Source: Bacteroidaceae bacterium
GTDB taxonomy: Bacteria > Bacteroidota > Bacteroidia > Bacteroidales > Bacteroidaceae
NCBI GenBank assembly: GCA_017547205.1
Contig: JAFYQH010000046.1
Coordinates: 1-32,575, forward strand
Length of the DNA stretch: 32,575 nucleotides
Direction of reading: 5' to 3'
A program made the position numbers and the translations under genes. Within the stretch, counting starts at the first letter, position 1. Each line of letters begins with the position of its first letter. The notes below the pieces were generated by a model that saw only the letters and a list, made by a program, of their open reading frames with translations, searched no databases and was not told the origin of the DNA. Positions 7,698 through 16,357 of this stretch are shown here, piece after piece.

Positions 7698-7971
7698 GAA
7701 TTTTCAACGCTGCCATCAAGCCAGGAAAGCGCAACAGCGGAGTACCGCAAAGAGCCAAAGGAAAGGATGCATACAATACGAGCAAATTCCATTTGTAAAA
7801 AAAATCAAGAAAAAATAATTTTCCAGAAAATATCTTTACAGAAAAAGCATACAAAAAAATTCTTTTTGGAAAACTTTTTGTATAAACAAAAAACACATAT
7901 CCTTGATTTTAAGGATGTTATAAATAATTTTGGAAAACTTTATATAGCGCTCGCAACTTATAAAGATTTTA
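7698..7971. other. AT-rich intergenic region between dnaA and nrdJ
   Basis: No gene is supported. The 14-mer TTTTGGAAAACTTT occurs twice (7864-7877 and 7928-7941), 64 bp apart. A related inverted form, TTTTCCAGAAAA, lies at 7819-7830, and a hairpin ATCCTT/AAGGAT at 7899-7916. I see no cobalamin riboswitch core and no clear NrdR box. The repeats could be binding sites upstream of the nrdJ promoter, or part of an AT-rich unwinding region. Confidence 0.35.
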
Positions 7972-8003
7972 TTTGGTTATTATAAAAATGATTTTTAATT
8001 TTG
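7972..8003 (+). promoter_or_regulatory. nrdJ promoter, Bacteroidota -33/-7 type
   Basis: TTTG at 7972-7975, a 20-nt spacer and TAATTTTG at 7996-8003 match the consensus fully. The expected start near 8007 leaves a leader of about 59 nt, which contains a small hairpin TCGGC/GCCGA at 8028-8040. Confidence 0.7.
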
Positions 8004-8065
8004 TAAACCTCAAAGAAAAAATAGTCATCGGCAAAGCCGAAAAACCATAAACAACTACCATAAAA

Positions 8066-10597
8066 GTGGAAAAGAAGCACTACTCCTACGACGAAGCCCT
8101 AAAGGCATCATTAGACTATTTCAACGGCGACGAACTCGCGGCAAGAGTCTGGGTAAACAAGTATGCCGTAAAAGACTCATTCGGCAACATCTACGAAAAG
8201 TCTCCCGACGAAATGCACTGGCGCATCGCCAATGAGATTGCGAGAATAGAGAACAAGTACGATAACCCCATGACAGCCCAGGAGGTTTTCGATCTTCTGG
8301 ACCACTTCAGATACATCGTTCCCTCAGGAAGCCCGATGACCGGTATCGGCAATGACCACCAGATAGCATCCCTGTCCAACTGCTTTGTCATAGGGATGGA
8401 CGGCAAGGCCGACTCCTATGGCGGCATCATAAGGATAGACGAAGAGCAGGTACAGCTGATGAAGCGCCGTGGCGGTGTCGGTCACGACCTATCTCACATA
8501 CGTCCGAAGGGTTCCCCCGTAAAGAACTCCGCGCTCACCTCTACCGGACTGGTACCATTCATGGAACGCTACTCCAACTCTACAAGAGAAGTCGCACAGG
8601 ACGGACGTCGCGGTGCACTGATGCTCAGCGTATCGATAAAGCACCCTGACGCAGAATCCTTCATAGATGCAAAAATGACCGAAGGCAAGGTAACAGGCGC
8701 CAACGTTTCGGTAAAGATTGATGACGACTTCATGAAGGCCGTAACGGAGCAGAGGCCATATATGCAGAAATACCCCATAGATTCCGACACACCCATATAC
8801 TCAAAGGAGATTGATGCCAACAATCTATGGAACAAGATAATACACAACGCATGGAAATCGGCGGAACCAGGCGTGTTGTTCTGGGACACCATACAGCGCG
8901 AATCAATCCCCGACTGCTACGCAGACCTCGGGTTCGAGACCGTATCGACAAACCCGTGCGGTGAGATTCCCCTCTGCCCCTACGATTCCTGCCGCCTTAT
9001 TGCGATAAACCTCTTCTCATACGTGGTAAAGCCATTCACAGCAGAGGCTTATTTCGACTATGAACTGTTCAAAGAGCATGTGCACAAGACACAGAGAATA
9101 ATGGACGATATCATAGACCTGGAACTGGAGAAGATTGAGGCGATACAGCAGAAGATAGAGAGCGACCCGGAAAGCGACGAAGTAAAGGGTGCCGAAAGAA
9201 CACTATGGCAGAAGATTTACCGCAAGAGCAGCATGGGACGCCGCACCGGTGTTGGCATAACAGCCGAAGGCGACATGCTTGCAGCCATGGGATTGAGATA
9301 CGGAAGCGAAGAGGCGACAGCCTTCTCCGAGGAGGTACACAAGACCCTTGCCCTCGCTGCATACGCATCATCGGTGAACCTTGCAAAGGAACGTGGTGCA
9401 TTCGAGATATTCGACATCAAGCGCGAGGAGAAGAACCCGTTCATCAACCGCCTGAGGGAGGCCGACGCCGAACTGTACGAAAACATGACAAAGTACGGAC
9501 GCAGAAATATCGCCTGCCTTACAATTGCCCCGACCGGAACAGTCAGCATCATGACACAGACCACATCGGGTATCGAGCCTGTATTCATGCCCGTTTACAA
9601 ACGTCGCAGAAAGGTAAACCCCAACGACCCCGAGGTACACGTGGACTTCACCGACGAGAACGGCGACACATTCGAGGAATACATTGTCTACCACCACAAG
9701 TTCGTCGAATGGATGAAGAAAGAAGGCATAGACACCAACAAGAAATATTCCCAGGTCGAGATTGACAGCATCGTCGCACGCTCACCATATGCCAAGGCAA
9801 CATCGAACGACATCGACTGGGTCGCAAAGGTACAGATGCAGGGACGCATACAGAAGTGGGTTGACCACTCAATCAGCGTAACCATCAATCTGCCCAACAA
9901 TGTTGACGAGAAGCTTGTGAACGAGCTCTACGTAACTGCATGGAAGTGCGGCTGCAAAGGATGCACCGTCTACCGCGACGGCTCACGCGCGGGAGTGCTG
10001 GTATCAACCGACAGCAAAAAGGAGGAGAAGAAGAGCGAGGAGATGAAACCGACCATAACTGAAGTACGTCCCATCGTACTCGAGGCCGACGTAGTGCGCT
10101 TCCAGAACAACAAGGAAAAATGGGTTGCCTTCATAGGACTCCTCAACGGGGAACCATACGAGATCTTCACCGGACAACAGGATGACGAGGACGGTATCCC
10201 ATTGCCAAAGAACGTGACACACGGCATCATCATAAAGCACACCAATGAGGACGGAACAAAACGTTACGACTTCCAGTTCGAGAACAAAATCGGCTACAAG
10301 ACCACAATAGAAGGATTGTCAGAGCGGTTCAACCCCGAGTTCTGGAACTATGCAAAGCTCATTTCCGGTGTATTGCGCTACAAGATGCCAATTGAACAGG
10401 TAATAAAACTTATTTCATCACTTGAACTGGCGTCGGACAACATCAACACATGGAAGAATGGTGTTGAGCGAGCACTCAAGCGTTATATAAAGGACGGTAC
10501 ATCAACAGCCGAGAAATGCCCCAACTGCAAGCAACAGCTGATCTTCGAAGAAGGTTGCCTGCATTGCCCAAGCTGCGGCTACTCAAAGTGCGGATAA
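8066..10597 (+). CDS. nrdJ: Adenosylcobalamin-dependent (class II) ribonucleotide reductase
   Basis: Reduces ribonucleotides to deoxyribonucleotides using adenosylcobalamin to make the thiyl radical, independent of oxygen; 843 residues. Visible features are the N-terminal Cys106 in LSNCFV, the active-site NPCGEIPL (Asn295, Cys297, Glu299), the phosphate-binding APTGTVS region, and the class II signature WKCGCKGCTVYRDGSR. A lysine-rich linker (KKEEKKSEEMK) and a C-terminal zinc-ribbon with redox cysteines (CPNC...CPSCGYSKCG) complete it. The start is a GTG at 8066: the frame upstream reaches a stop at 8048 with no ATG. No cobalamin riboswitch is visible upstream, so B12 probably does not control it through that RNA. 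A 10-bp hairpin follows the stop. Confidence 0.96.
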   Translation: MEKKHYSYDEALKASLDYFNGDELAARVWVNKYAVKDSFGNIYEKSPDEMHWRIANEIARIENKYDNPMTAQEVFDLLDHFRYIVPSGSPMTGIGNDHQIASLSNCFVIGMDGKADSYGGIIRIDEEQVQLMKRRGGVGHDLSHIRPKGSPVKNSALTSTGLVPFMERYSNSTREVAQDGRRGALMLSVSIKHPDAESFIDAKMTEGKVTGANVSVKIDDDFMKAVTEQRPYMQKYPIDSDTPIYSKEIDANNLWNKIIHNAWKSAEPGVLFWDTIQRESIPDCYADLGFETVSTNPCGEIPLCPYDSCRLIAINLFSYVVKPFTAEAYFDYELFKEHVHKTQRIMDDIIDLELEKIEAIQQKIESDPESDEVKGAERTLWQKIYRKSSMGRRTGVGITAEGDMLAAMGLRYGSEEATAFSEEVHKTLALAAYASSVNLAKERGAFEIFDIKREEKNPFINRLREADAELYENMTKYGRRNIACLTIAPTGTVSIMTQTTSGIEPVFMPVYKRRRKVNPNDPEVHVDFTDENGDTFEEYIVYHHKFVEWMKKEGIDTNKKYSQVEIDSIVARSPYAKATSNDIDWVAKVQMQGRIQKWVDHSISVTINLPNNVDEKLVNELYVTAWKCGCKGCTVYRDGSRAGVLVSTDSKKEEKKSEEMKPTITEVRPIVLEADVVRFQNNKEKWVAFIGLLNGEPYEIFTGQQDDEDGIPLPKNVTHGIIIKHTNEDGTKRYDFQFENKIGYKTTIEGLSERFNPEFWNYAKLISGVLRYKMPIEQVIKLISSLELASDNINTWKNGVERALKRYIKDGTSTAEKCPNCKQQLIFEEGCLHCPSCGYSKCG

Positions 10598-10628
10598 AGC
10601 ACAATCATAAACCCTATCATACATTCCA

Positions 10629-10665
10629 GATGAAGAGCAACCGCAAGGAAGCTCTTCATCGTTTA
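10629..10665 (+). terminator. Hairpin between nrdJ and folB
   Basis: A perfect 10-bp stem (GATGAAGAGC at 10629-10638 with GCTCTTCATC at 10651-10660) and a 12-nt loop are followed by the weak tract GTTTA. It starts about 30 nt after the nrdJ stop and ends about 25 nt before the folB ATG. It may be a partial terminator or a processing site. Confidence 0.5.
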
Positions 10666-10683
10666 ATCCAAAGCAGTACAACC

Positions 10684-11052
10684 ATGAACATAACGGAGTA
10701 CACAATAGAGCTGCGCGACGTGCATCTTTTTGCACACCATGGAGTAATGCAGCAGGAAAGAGAAATAGGTGCATGGTTCACCATCGACATCAAGCTGGGA
10801 ATAAGTGACTACAGCTGCACCGGAAGCGACTGCATCGACGGCACGGTAAGCTATGCCGATGTGTACGAAATAATAACCCAGGAGATGAAGAAGCCGTCCA
10901 GACTGTTGGAAAACGTATGCAGCAGGATATCCGAAAGCATATACAAAACGTTCACAGCCGTCACATGGATATCCATCACACTCTGCAAGGACACACCGCC
11001 GATGGGCGGAGACAGGCTTAAAGCAGCCGTGACGTTAAACAGCAAAAGATAA
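10684..11052 (+). CDS. folB: Dihydroneopterin aldolase
   Basis: Converts 7,8-dihydroneopterin to 6-hydroxymethyl-7,8-dihydropterin and glycolaldehyde in folate synthesis; 122 residues, the usual size. The family motifs are IELRDVHLFAHHGV near the N-terminus, a likely catalytic Glu at 25 (QQERE), and LCKDTPPMGG near the C-terminus with the expected catalytic Lys102. The ATG at 10684 is chosen because the motif region begins directly after it. The frame is open upstream into nrdJ, but that part translates as a low-complexity shadow. It may be read from the nrdJ promoter past the hairpin; no separate promoter stands out. Confidence 0.92.
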   Translation: MNITEYTIELRDVHLFAHHGVMQQEREIGAWFTIDIKLGISDYSCTGSDCIDGTVSYADVYEIITQEMKKPSRLLENVCSRISESIYKTFTAVTWISITLCKDTPPMGGDRLKAAVTLNSKR

Positions 11053-11089
11053 GAAACTGTTTAAATTCTTATATAAAATTTCAGAACTG

Positions 11090-11110
11090 AAAAAGCCGGC
11101 ATTCCGGCTT
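11090..11110 (-). terminator. Terminator of the acpP-fabF-rnc operon
   Basis: On the minus strand AAGCCGG pairs with CCGGCTT around an AATG loop and runs into TTTTTC. It lies about 10 nt after the rnc stop. On the plus strand the same hairpin follows folB by about 40 nt but lacks a T tract there. Confidence 0.8.
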
Positions 11111-11120
11111 CTAATGGTAA

Positions 11121-11861
11121 TCAATCCAGCCCCAGATTCTGTATCGCCATACGAGCAGCTTTCTGATGGCTCTCACGCTTGGAGAAGCCCTCGCCATAAC
11201 CACGAGCCTCACCGCCCACCAGCACTTCACAGACAAAGAACACACCGCCTTTGCATGGCTCCTCCTTTGTAATACGGAACTCAACCTCAAGATGCTGTTT
11301 CTGCGCCCATTCTATAAGACGGCTCTTATAGTTCTTGTCCGACTTCAGAACCTCATCAATATCACCCAAACGCGAAAAAACCTTGTCGAGCAGGAAACGG
11401 CGGCATTGCCTGTACCCTTTATCAAGGTATATAGCCCCGATCAATGCCTCCAGGGCATTTCCATAGATATAACTGTTATGAGTCCGGGGAAGGCCACACG
11501 CCGTAATGAACTTGTCGATACCTATTTCCAAAGCAAGTTCATTAAGCCTTTCACGGCAGACCAGATTGCTGCGCGATTTCGACAGAAACCCTTCCCGTTC
11601 CTTTCGGAAACGTGTATACAGGAAATCCGAAGTCACCGAACTGAGCACCGCGTCGCCAAGGAATTCAAGACGTTCATTACATACGAGTTTACGGGAACCG
11701 GCCAAGGAAGACGAACTGTGCGTCATCGCCATGCGATAGAGTTTTATATCCCCGGGAACAAACCCCAGTATGGAGTATAACAAAAGATAAGACTCCCTGT
11801 CCTTATGGGACAGAAGCCTTATCTTATCAATGATTTTCTTTAATATCCTATCAGTCCTCAA
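11121..11861 (-). CDS. rnc: Ribonuclease III
   Basis: A double-strand-specific endoribonuclease for rRNA and mRNA processing; 246 residues. The signature NERLEFLGDAVL (about 62-73) carries the catalytic acidic residues. A second acidic segment, NALEALIGAIYLD, follows, and a dsRNA-binding domain fills about 170-246 (EEPCKGGVFFVCEVLVGG). The start is probably a TTG at 11861, which overlaps the fabF stop and has AGGA five bases upstream. The frame closes just upstream, and the next ATG codons are within the catalytic domain. The non-ATG start and overlap suggest translation coupled to fabF. The fabF-rnc order is common in Bacteroidota. Confidence 0.95.
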   Translation of the reverse strand: MRTDRILKKIIDKIRLLSHKDRESYLLLYSILGFVPGDIKLYRMAMTHSSSSLAGSRKLVCNERLEFLGDAVLSSVTSDFLYTRFRKEREGFLSKSRSNLVCRERLNELALEIGIDKFITACGLPRTHNSYIYGNALEALIGAIYLDKGYRQCRRFLLDKVFSRLGDIDEVLKSDKNYKSRLIEWAQKQHLEVEFRITKEEPCKGGVFFVCEVLVGGEARGYGEGFSKRESHQKAARMAIQNLGLD

Positions 11862-13113
11862 CTTTCCTGAAAGCTATGCTTACATTATGGCCGCCGAAAC
11901 CGAATGTATTGGAAAGGGCAACCTTTATATCTCGCTCCTGCGCCTTGTTGAAAGTAAAGTTCATGCGGTAGTCTATCTCAGGATCCTCGTCACCCTCGGC
12001 ATGATTTATTGTCGGTGGAACGATTCCGTTCTTCAAGGCAAGAACCGTCAGCACAGCCTCAATGGCACCCGCAGCACCAAGCAGATGACCGGTCATTGAC
12101 TTCGTCGAGCTGATATTCATCTCATAAGCATGGTCGCCGAAAAGGTTCTTTATGGCTTTAGCCTCACTTATATCACCGGCATATGTAGAAGTACCATGCA
12201 CGTTTATATAATCTACCGCATCATACTCTATACCAGCCTCATCTAGAGCTGCTTTCATGACACGATACGCACCCTCACCCTCGGGATGAGGAGCTGTTAT
12301 ATGGTACGCATCCGCGGTAAGACCAGTTCCTGCAATCTCGGCATATATCTTTGCTCCGCGCGCAACTGCATGCTCATACTCCTCGAGAATAAGCGTCGCA
12401 GCACCTTCACCCATGACAAATCCGTCACGGCTCTTGCTGAATGGACGTGAAGCCGTCTTTGGGTCGTCGTTGCGCACCGACAAGGCATGCATAGCATTGA
12501 AACCACCAACACCAGTATGGCATATAGCAGCCTCTGCTCCACCGGCCACAATAACATCGGCCCTACCGAGCCTTATCTGGTCAAACGCATCAATAATGGC
12601 ATTTGAAGATGAAGCACAAGCCGAGGTTGTCACATAGTTCGGCCCCTTAAGACCATAACGTATCGATATTATACCCGTAGTCATGTCCGATATCATCTTG
12701 GTTATAAGGAACGGCGAGAAACGCGGACCATTCTCCTGACTCAATGCATATGCACGCATCTCATCCTCGAGCGCACAGATTCCCCCGATACCCTCACCGA
12801 AGATAACACCCACACGATTACAATCAATCTTTTCAAAATCGAGCCCGCTGTCAGCGATGGCCTCAACTGCCGAAGCCACACCATAGTGCGTATCGACATC
12901 GACCTTGCGCAGTTCACGGCGGTCCATGGTCAATGACGGGTCGAAACCCTTCACCTCACAGGCGAACTGTGTCTTGAAAAGATAACTGTCAAAACGAGTA
13001 ATAGGCCCTGCGCCACTCACCCCTTTGACTGCATTGTCCCATGTTGTGGGAACATCATTGCCAAGCGGCGAAACGGCACCAAGACCCGTTACAACAACTC
13101 TTCTTAACTTCAT
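11851..13113 (-). CDS. fabF: Beta-ketoacyl-ACP synthase II
   Basis: Condenses malonyl-ACP with acyl-ACP in fatty-acid elongation; 420 residues, normal length. The catalytic triad is complete: Cys166 in TTSACASS, His306 in NVHGTST and His343 in KSMTGHLLG. The N-terminal RRVVVTGLGAVSPLG and C-terminal NTFGFGGHNVSIAF are standard. It lies 36 nt after acpP and overlaps rnc by 11 nt, so the three form one operon under the acpP promoter. Confidence 0.97.
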   Translation of the reverse strand: MKLRRVVVTGLGAVSPLGNDVPTTWDNAVKGVSGAGPITRFDSYLFKTQFACEVKGFDPSLTMDRRELRKVDVDTHYGVASAVEAIADSGLDFEKIDCNRVGVIFGEGIGGICALEDEMRAYALSQENGPRFSPFLITKMISDMTTGIISIRYGLKGPNYVTTSACASSSNAIIDAFDQIRLGRADVIVAGGAEAAICHTGVGGFNAMHALSVRNDDPKTASRPFSKSRDGFVMGEGAATLILEEYEHAVARGAKIYAEIAGTGLTADAYHITAPHPEGEGAYRVMKAALDEAGIEYDAVDYINVHGTSTYAGDISEAKAIKNLFGDHAYEMNISSTKSMTGHLLGAAGAIEAVLTVLALKNGIVPPTINHAEGDEDPEIDYRMNFTFNKAQERDIKVALSNTFGFGGHNVSIAFRKVED

Positions 13114-13149
13114 ATAGAATTGTTAGTTATATAAAGAAGAGGGGTGAGA

Positions 13150-13392
13150 TTATTTCTCAGCAACCTTCTCCTCTACATATTTTACAGCATCACCTACTGT
13201 TGCGATCTTCTCAGCCTGCTCTTCAGGGATAGAGATACCGAACTCGTCCTCGATCTCCATGATAAGCTCAACTCTATCGAGTGAGTCTGCGCTCAAGTCA
13301 TTAGTAAAGTTAGCCTCAGAAGTAACCTCTGACTCTGACACACCGAATTTCTCAACGATAATAGCTTTTACTCTTGATTCAATTTCTGACAT
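13150..13392 (-). CDS. acpP: Acyl carrier protein
   Basis: The 80-residue acidic carrier of growing acyl chains in fatty-acid synthesis. The phosphopantetheine attachment site is Ser37 in [11 protein letters not shown]. The start is the ATG at 13392 ([10 protein letters not shown]), which gives the standard length; an upstream extension in frame would begin with FNLQKF and is not typical. It is the first gene of acpP-fabF-rnc and has a good promoter about 33 nt upstream of the start. Confidence 0.97.
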   Translation of the reverse strand: MSEIESRVKAIIVEKFGVSESEVTSEANFTNDLSADSLDRVELIMEIEDEFGISIPEEQAEKIATVGDAVKYVEEKVAEK

Positions 13393-13428
13393 AGTTGTAA
13401 ATTTTTGAAGATTGAACATTCAATGACA

Positions 13429-13460
13429 CAAAAGTATGATAAAATTGACTAAACGCCAAA
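13429..13460 (-). promoter_or_regulatory. acpP-fabF-rnc promoter
   Basis: On the minus strand TTTG (13460-13457), a 20-nt spacer and TACTTTTG (13436-13429) match the Bacteroides consensus fully. Transcription would start near 13425. A weak palindrome TTGCACA/TGTGCAA (13477-13502) lies just upstream and could be an operator, but this is only a possibility. Confidence 0.7.
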
Positions 13461-13534
13461 AAAAAACACGGTTTTATTGCACATTTAGTTTTTTTTGTGC
13501 AAAAATACCGGTAAAAAAGTTCTGTACGCCAACT

Positions 13535-14578
13535 TTACAATATTTCAATCTTGTAAGATTGCGGCTCTCTTCTCAAGGAGTACTCATTTCTCAAACGCTC
13601 AAACGCGCCCGGATCCGACTTCAATGCGGCAGAATCCACACGCGGAGAGTATATCGAAAGCATTGCATCACATTCATTTGCAGCCACAACCACATTCTTG
13701 TCGGGAGAGGGCAGAGAAAGCTGCGTCACGGCTCCTGCATAGCCCGAGAAACGCACAAAGGCATCCAGCATCATACGCGAAGCGTTCATTTTACCCTCGG
13801 CCGAATAGCCCGCAATATGCGGTGTTGCGATGTAGGACATCCCAAGAAGGTCCATATCGATGTTTGGCTCATTTTCCCAAACGTCGAGTACCGCATCACC
13901 CACCATCCCACAAGCCAGCGCATCCTTCAACACCACATTGTCGACAACAGGACCGCGCGAAGCATTCACCAGCAGGCGACAACGGGTCAAAGAGGCAAAA
14001 AAGGAGCCATCAGCGAGATGATAGCTTGGAAAATCCCCCGACCTGGCCAATGTCGGATGAAAGGTTATCACATCACAGGATGAGGCTATTTCGGCCAACG
14101 ACACAAAACCGCCCTCGCCACGAGCTGCACGTGGAGGGTCATTCAGAAGCACGGTCATACCTGCCGAGCAAGCCCATTCCGCAACCCTTGAGCCAATCTC
14201 CCCAACCCCTACAACACCAAGAACAAGTCCATTGAGCTCTACACCCTTGTCGCGGGACCATGAATAAAGCACCGACTGTACATACTGCAGCACCGCACCG
14301 GCATTACAGCCTGCCGCATTGGTCCATTCAATCCCCTTAGCAGAGCAATACTCCGCATCTATATGGTCATAGCCTATGGTAGCAGTACCCACAAAGCGGA
14401 CAGCGGTCCCTTCGAGCAAAGCAGCATCACACCTGGTTCTTGTACGTACAAAAAGCGCATCGGCATCCATCACATCATCCCTGGAAATGGAAACACCCGG
14501 CAAACAGACGACTTCATACCCCATTGCCGAAAGAGCATCGCGCAGATAAGGTATCTTTTCATCCATAACTATTTTCAT
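13535..14578 (-). CDS. pdxB: Erythronate-4-phosphate dehydrogenase
   Basis: The second step of the DXP-dependent pyridoxal-phosphate pathway, an NAD-linked 2-hydroxyacid dehydrogenase; 347 residues. The N-terminal catalytic half shows VRTRTRCD and FVGTATIGYDHID. The Rossmann motif is GVVGVGEIGSRVA with an acidic follow-up. The catalytic blocks are LLVNASRGPVVD (Arg), DVWENEPNID (Glu) and ATPHIAGYS (His). A roughly 90-residue C-terminal part follows, as in PdxB rather than SerA. It is monocistronic by spacing: 142 nt separate it from acpP. Confidence 0.95.
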   Translation of the reverse strand: MKIVMDEKIPYLRDALSAMGYEVVCLPGVSISRDDVMDADALFVRTRTRCDAALLEGTAVRFVGTATIGYDHIDAEYCSAKGIEWTNAAGCNAGAVLQYVQSVLYSWSRDKGVELNGLVLGVVGVGEIGSRVAEWACSAGMTVLLNDPPRAARGEGGFVSLAEIASSCDVITFHPTLARSGDFPSYHLADGSFFASLTRCRLLVNASRGPVVDNVVLKDALACGMVGDAVLDVWENEPNIDMDLLGMSYIATPHIAGYSAEGKMNASRMMLDAFVRFSGYAGAVTQLSLPSPDKNVVVAANECDAMLSIYSPRVDSAALKSDPGAFERLRNEYSLRREPQSYKIEIL

Positions 14579-14600
14579 GAGCGCACTGATTTATATGCAA

Positions 14601-14608
14601 CAAATATA
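14601..14608 (-). promoter_or_regulatory. Possible pdxB -7 element
   Basis: The minus strand reads TATATTTG, a full -7 match, about 22 nt upstream of the pdxB start. No TTTG is seen at the usual -33 distance. Confidence 0.4.
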
Positions 14609-14627
14609 ATGAGTTTTCGCTTAAAAC

Positions 14628-14659
14628 TTTGCCAATATCGCAAACTTTAGTTAGATTTG
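14628..14659 (+). promoter_or_regulatory. Promoter of the DUF4254-GT9-methyltransferase operon
   Basis: TTTG at 14628-14631, a 20-nt spacer and TAGATTTG at 14652-14659 match the consensus fully. The start codon at 14675 is only 15 nt past the -7 box, so the mRNA leader would be about 12 nt. Confidence 0.72.
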
Positions 14660-14674
14660 CCTTGAATAAATGTA

Positions 14675-15313
14675 ATGACAGAACAACAATCGACATACGA
14701 CATGAAGAAGTTCACCGAAATAAGCTGGCCCATATTCAACCAGGCCATAAAAGACTACCACAAGACCGACAATGTAGATACTCCGATAGACAACCCTTAT
14801 CCATTGAAGAGTATTGAGTATTACCTATATCTCAAGTGCTGGATAGACACGGTACAGTGGCACTTCGAAGACATCATCCGTGACCCGGAGATAGACCCGG
14901 CTGCGGCATTGGTACTGAAGCGCCGTATAGACAAGTCGAACCAGGACCGCACCGACCTCGTAGAACTCATAGACAGCTATTTCCTCGACATGTACAAGGA
15001 TGTTGTACCTGCAGCCGACGCTACGATAAACACCGAAAGCCCGGCATGGGCAGTTGACCGTTACTCCATCCTCTCGTTGAAGATATACCACATGCAGGAA
15101 GAGGTCAACCGCACCGATGTAAGCGAAGAGCACAGGGCAAAATGCCAGGCGAAGCTTGACGTCCTCAACGAACAGTACAATGACATGACCACATCCATCG
15201 GGCAGCTCCTGGACGACATAGCTGCAGGACGCAAATACATGAAAGTATATCGCCAAATGAAGATGTACAACGACCCTGCACTAAACCCCGTACTCTATGG
15301 CTCAAAAAAATAA
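14675..15313 (+). CDS. DUF4254 family protein
   Basis: A 212-residue soluble, mostly helical protein. I recognise it as the DUF4254 family, known mainly from Bacteroidota and often found beside a GT9 glycosyltransferase. No catalytic motif is evident; charged helices (LVLKRRIDKSNQDRTDLVEL) and a conserved-looking SLKIYHMQEE segment are the main features. It overlaps the next gene by 17 nt, so expression is coupled, which suggests a role in LPS or other surface-glycan assembly. That role is inference from context. Confidence 0.85.
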   Translation: MTEQQSTYDMKKFTEISWPIFNQAIKDYHKTDNVDTPIDNPYPLKSIEYYLYLKCWIDTVQWHFEDIIRDPEIDPAAALVLKRRIDKSNQDRTDLVELIDSYFLDMYKDVVPAADATINTESPAWAVDRYSILSLKIYHMQEEVNRTDVSEEHRAKCQAKLDVLNEQYNDMTTSIGQLLDDIAAGRKYMKVYRQMKMYNDPALNPVLYGSKK

Positions 15314-16355
15314 CAACAGACAAAAGACCATACTCATAACACGCTTCTCGGCCATTGGCGATATAGCAATGACAATTCCGTTGCTATACTCGCTTGCCAG
15401 AAATTACCCCGAACACCGCTTCATCTTCGTGAGCCGCGGAAGGTTCGGGCAATTTTTCATAGACGCCCCGTCCAACCTCGAGTTCAAGGGAGTGGAGCTC
15501 AATAACTACAAGGGAGTGACTGGACTGTTCAGGTTATACAGGCAACTAATGGGCTACAGACCCGACATGGTTGCAGACCTCCACAATGTACTCAGGACAA
15601 AAATCTTGCGCACATACTTCAGAATCTTCAGCGGTACCAGGTGCACATGCATTGACAAGGGACGCAAAGAAAAGAAAGCACTGACCCGCAAGGAGGACAA
15701 ATGCAGCGCACAATTGACCACAACGTTCGAGAGATACCGCAAGGTATTCACACAGCTTGACCTGCCATTCACACCCGAATTCACATCCCTTTTCAATGAA
15801 GGCAAAGGAAACATTGACGAATTCCTGGGAATCATACCCGACAAAGGCAATGACAAATGGATAGGCATAGCCCCTTTCGCGAAGCACAAAGGGAAGATTT
15901 ACCCGCTGGAGCGGATGGAGTTGGTTGTAAAAGAACTATCATCGAAGAACGGGATAAAGTTATTCTTCTTCGGCAATGGCCCCGAGGAAGAAGAGACAAT
16001 AGAGTCATGGTGCAACAAATACCCCAACACCGTGTCATTCGTAGGCAAAAGCAATTTTAACGGAGAACTCAGGCTTATAAGCCATCTCGACGTGATGGTA
16101 TGCATGGACTCAGCCAATATGCACATGGCATCGCTTGCCGGCACGCCTGCCATATCCATTTGGGGTGCCACATCACCACTTGCCGGATTCCTCGGCTGGA
16201 ACCAGAAAAGAGAGGATTGCATTGAACTTCCCTTCATATGCCGTCCCTGTTCAATATTCGGCAACAAGCCATGCCACTATGGCGACTATCATTGCCTCGA
16301 TATAAAGCCGGAGGAGATAGTGGTAAAGATTCTGAAGAAAATCGGATTACAGTAG
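15297..16355 (+). CDS. Glycosyltransferase family 9 (heptosyltransferase-like)
   Basis: A GT-B fold enzyme of 352 residues resembling ADP-heptose:LPS heptosyltransferases. The N-terminal Rossmann half begins TILITRFSAIGDIAMTIPLL, which contains the family's base/GD motif. The C-terminal nucleotide-binding half has VCMDSANMHMASLAGTPAISIWG, the GT9 donor-site signature. A Cys-rich C-terminal segment (CRPCSIFGNKPCHYGDYHC) is seen in many Bacteroidota members. It probably adds a sugar to the LPS core in the cytoplasm; the donor cannot be read from the sequence. It overlaps DUF4254 upstream and is followed after 2 nt by a methyltransferase. Confidence 0.9.
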   Translation: MAQKNNNRQKTILITRFSAIGDIAMTIPLLYSLARNYPEHRFIFVSRGRFGQFFIDAPSNLEFKGVELNNYKGVTGLFRLYRQLMGYRPDMVADLHNVLRTKILRTYFRIFSGTRCTCIDKGRKEKKALTRKEDKCSAQLTTTFERYRKVFTQLDLPFTPEFTSLFNEGKGNIDEFLGIIPDKGNDKWIGIAPFAKHKGKIYPLERMELVVKELSSKNGIKLFFFGNGPEEEETIESWCNKYPNTVSFVGKSNFNGELRLISHLDVMVCMDSANMHMASLAGTPAISIWGATSPLAGFLGWNQKREDCIELPFICRPCSIFGNKPCHYGDYHCLDIKPEEIVVKILKKIGLQ

Positions 16356-16357
16356 AA

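Noticed and set aside
7698-8065. Cobalamin riboswitch upstream of nrdJ
   Set aside because: A B12-dependent enzyme made this worth looking for, but I see no B12-box core or the expected paired elements; covariance-model search would be decisive.
13477-13502. TTGCACA/TGTGCAA palindrome upstream of the acpP promoter as a fatty-acid regulator operator
   Set aside because: Seven-bp arms in a T-rich region can arise by chance and match no operator I know; kept only as a remark.
13436-14235. Two long plus-strand open frames opposite pdxB
   Set aside because: Antisense to pdxB; rich in Arg, His and Pro as expected from a shadow frame.
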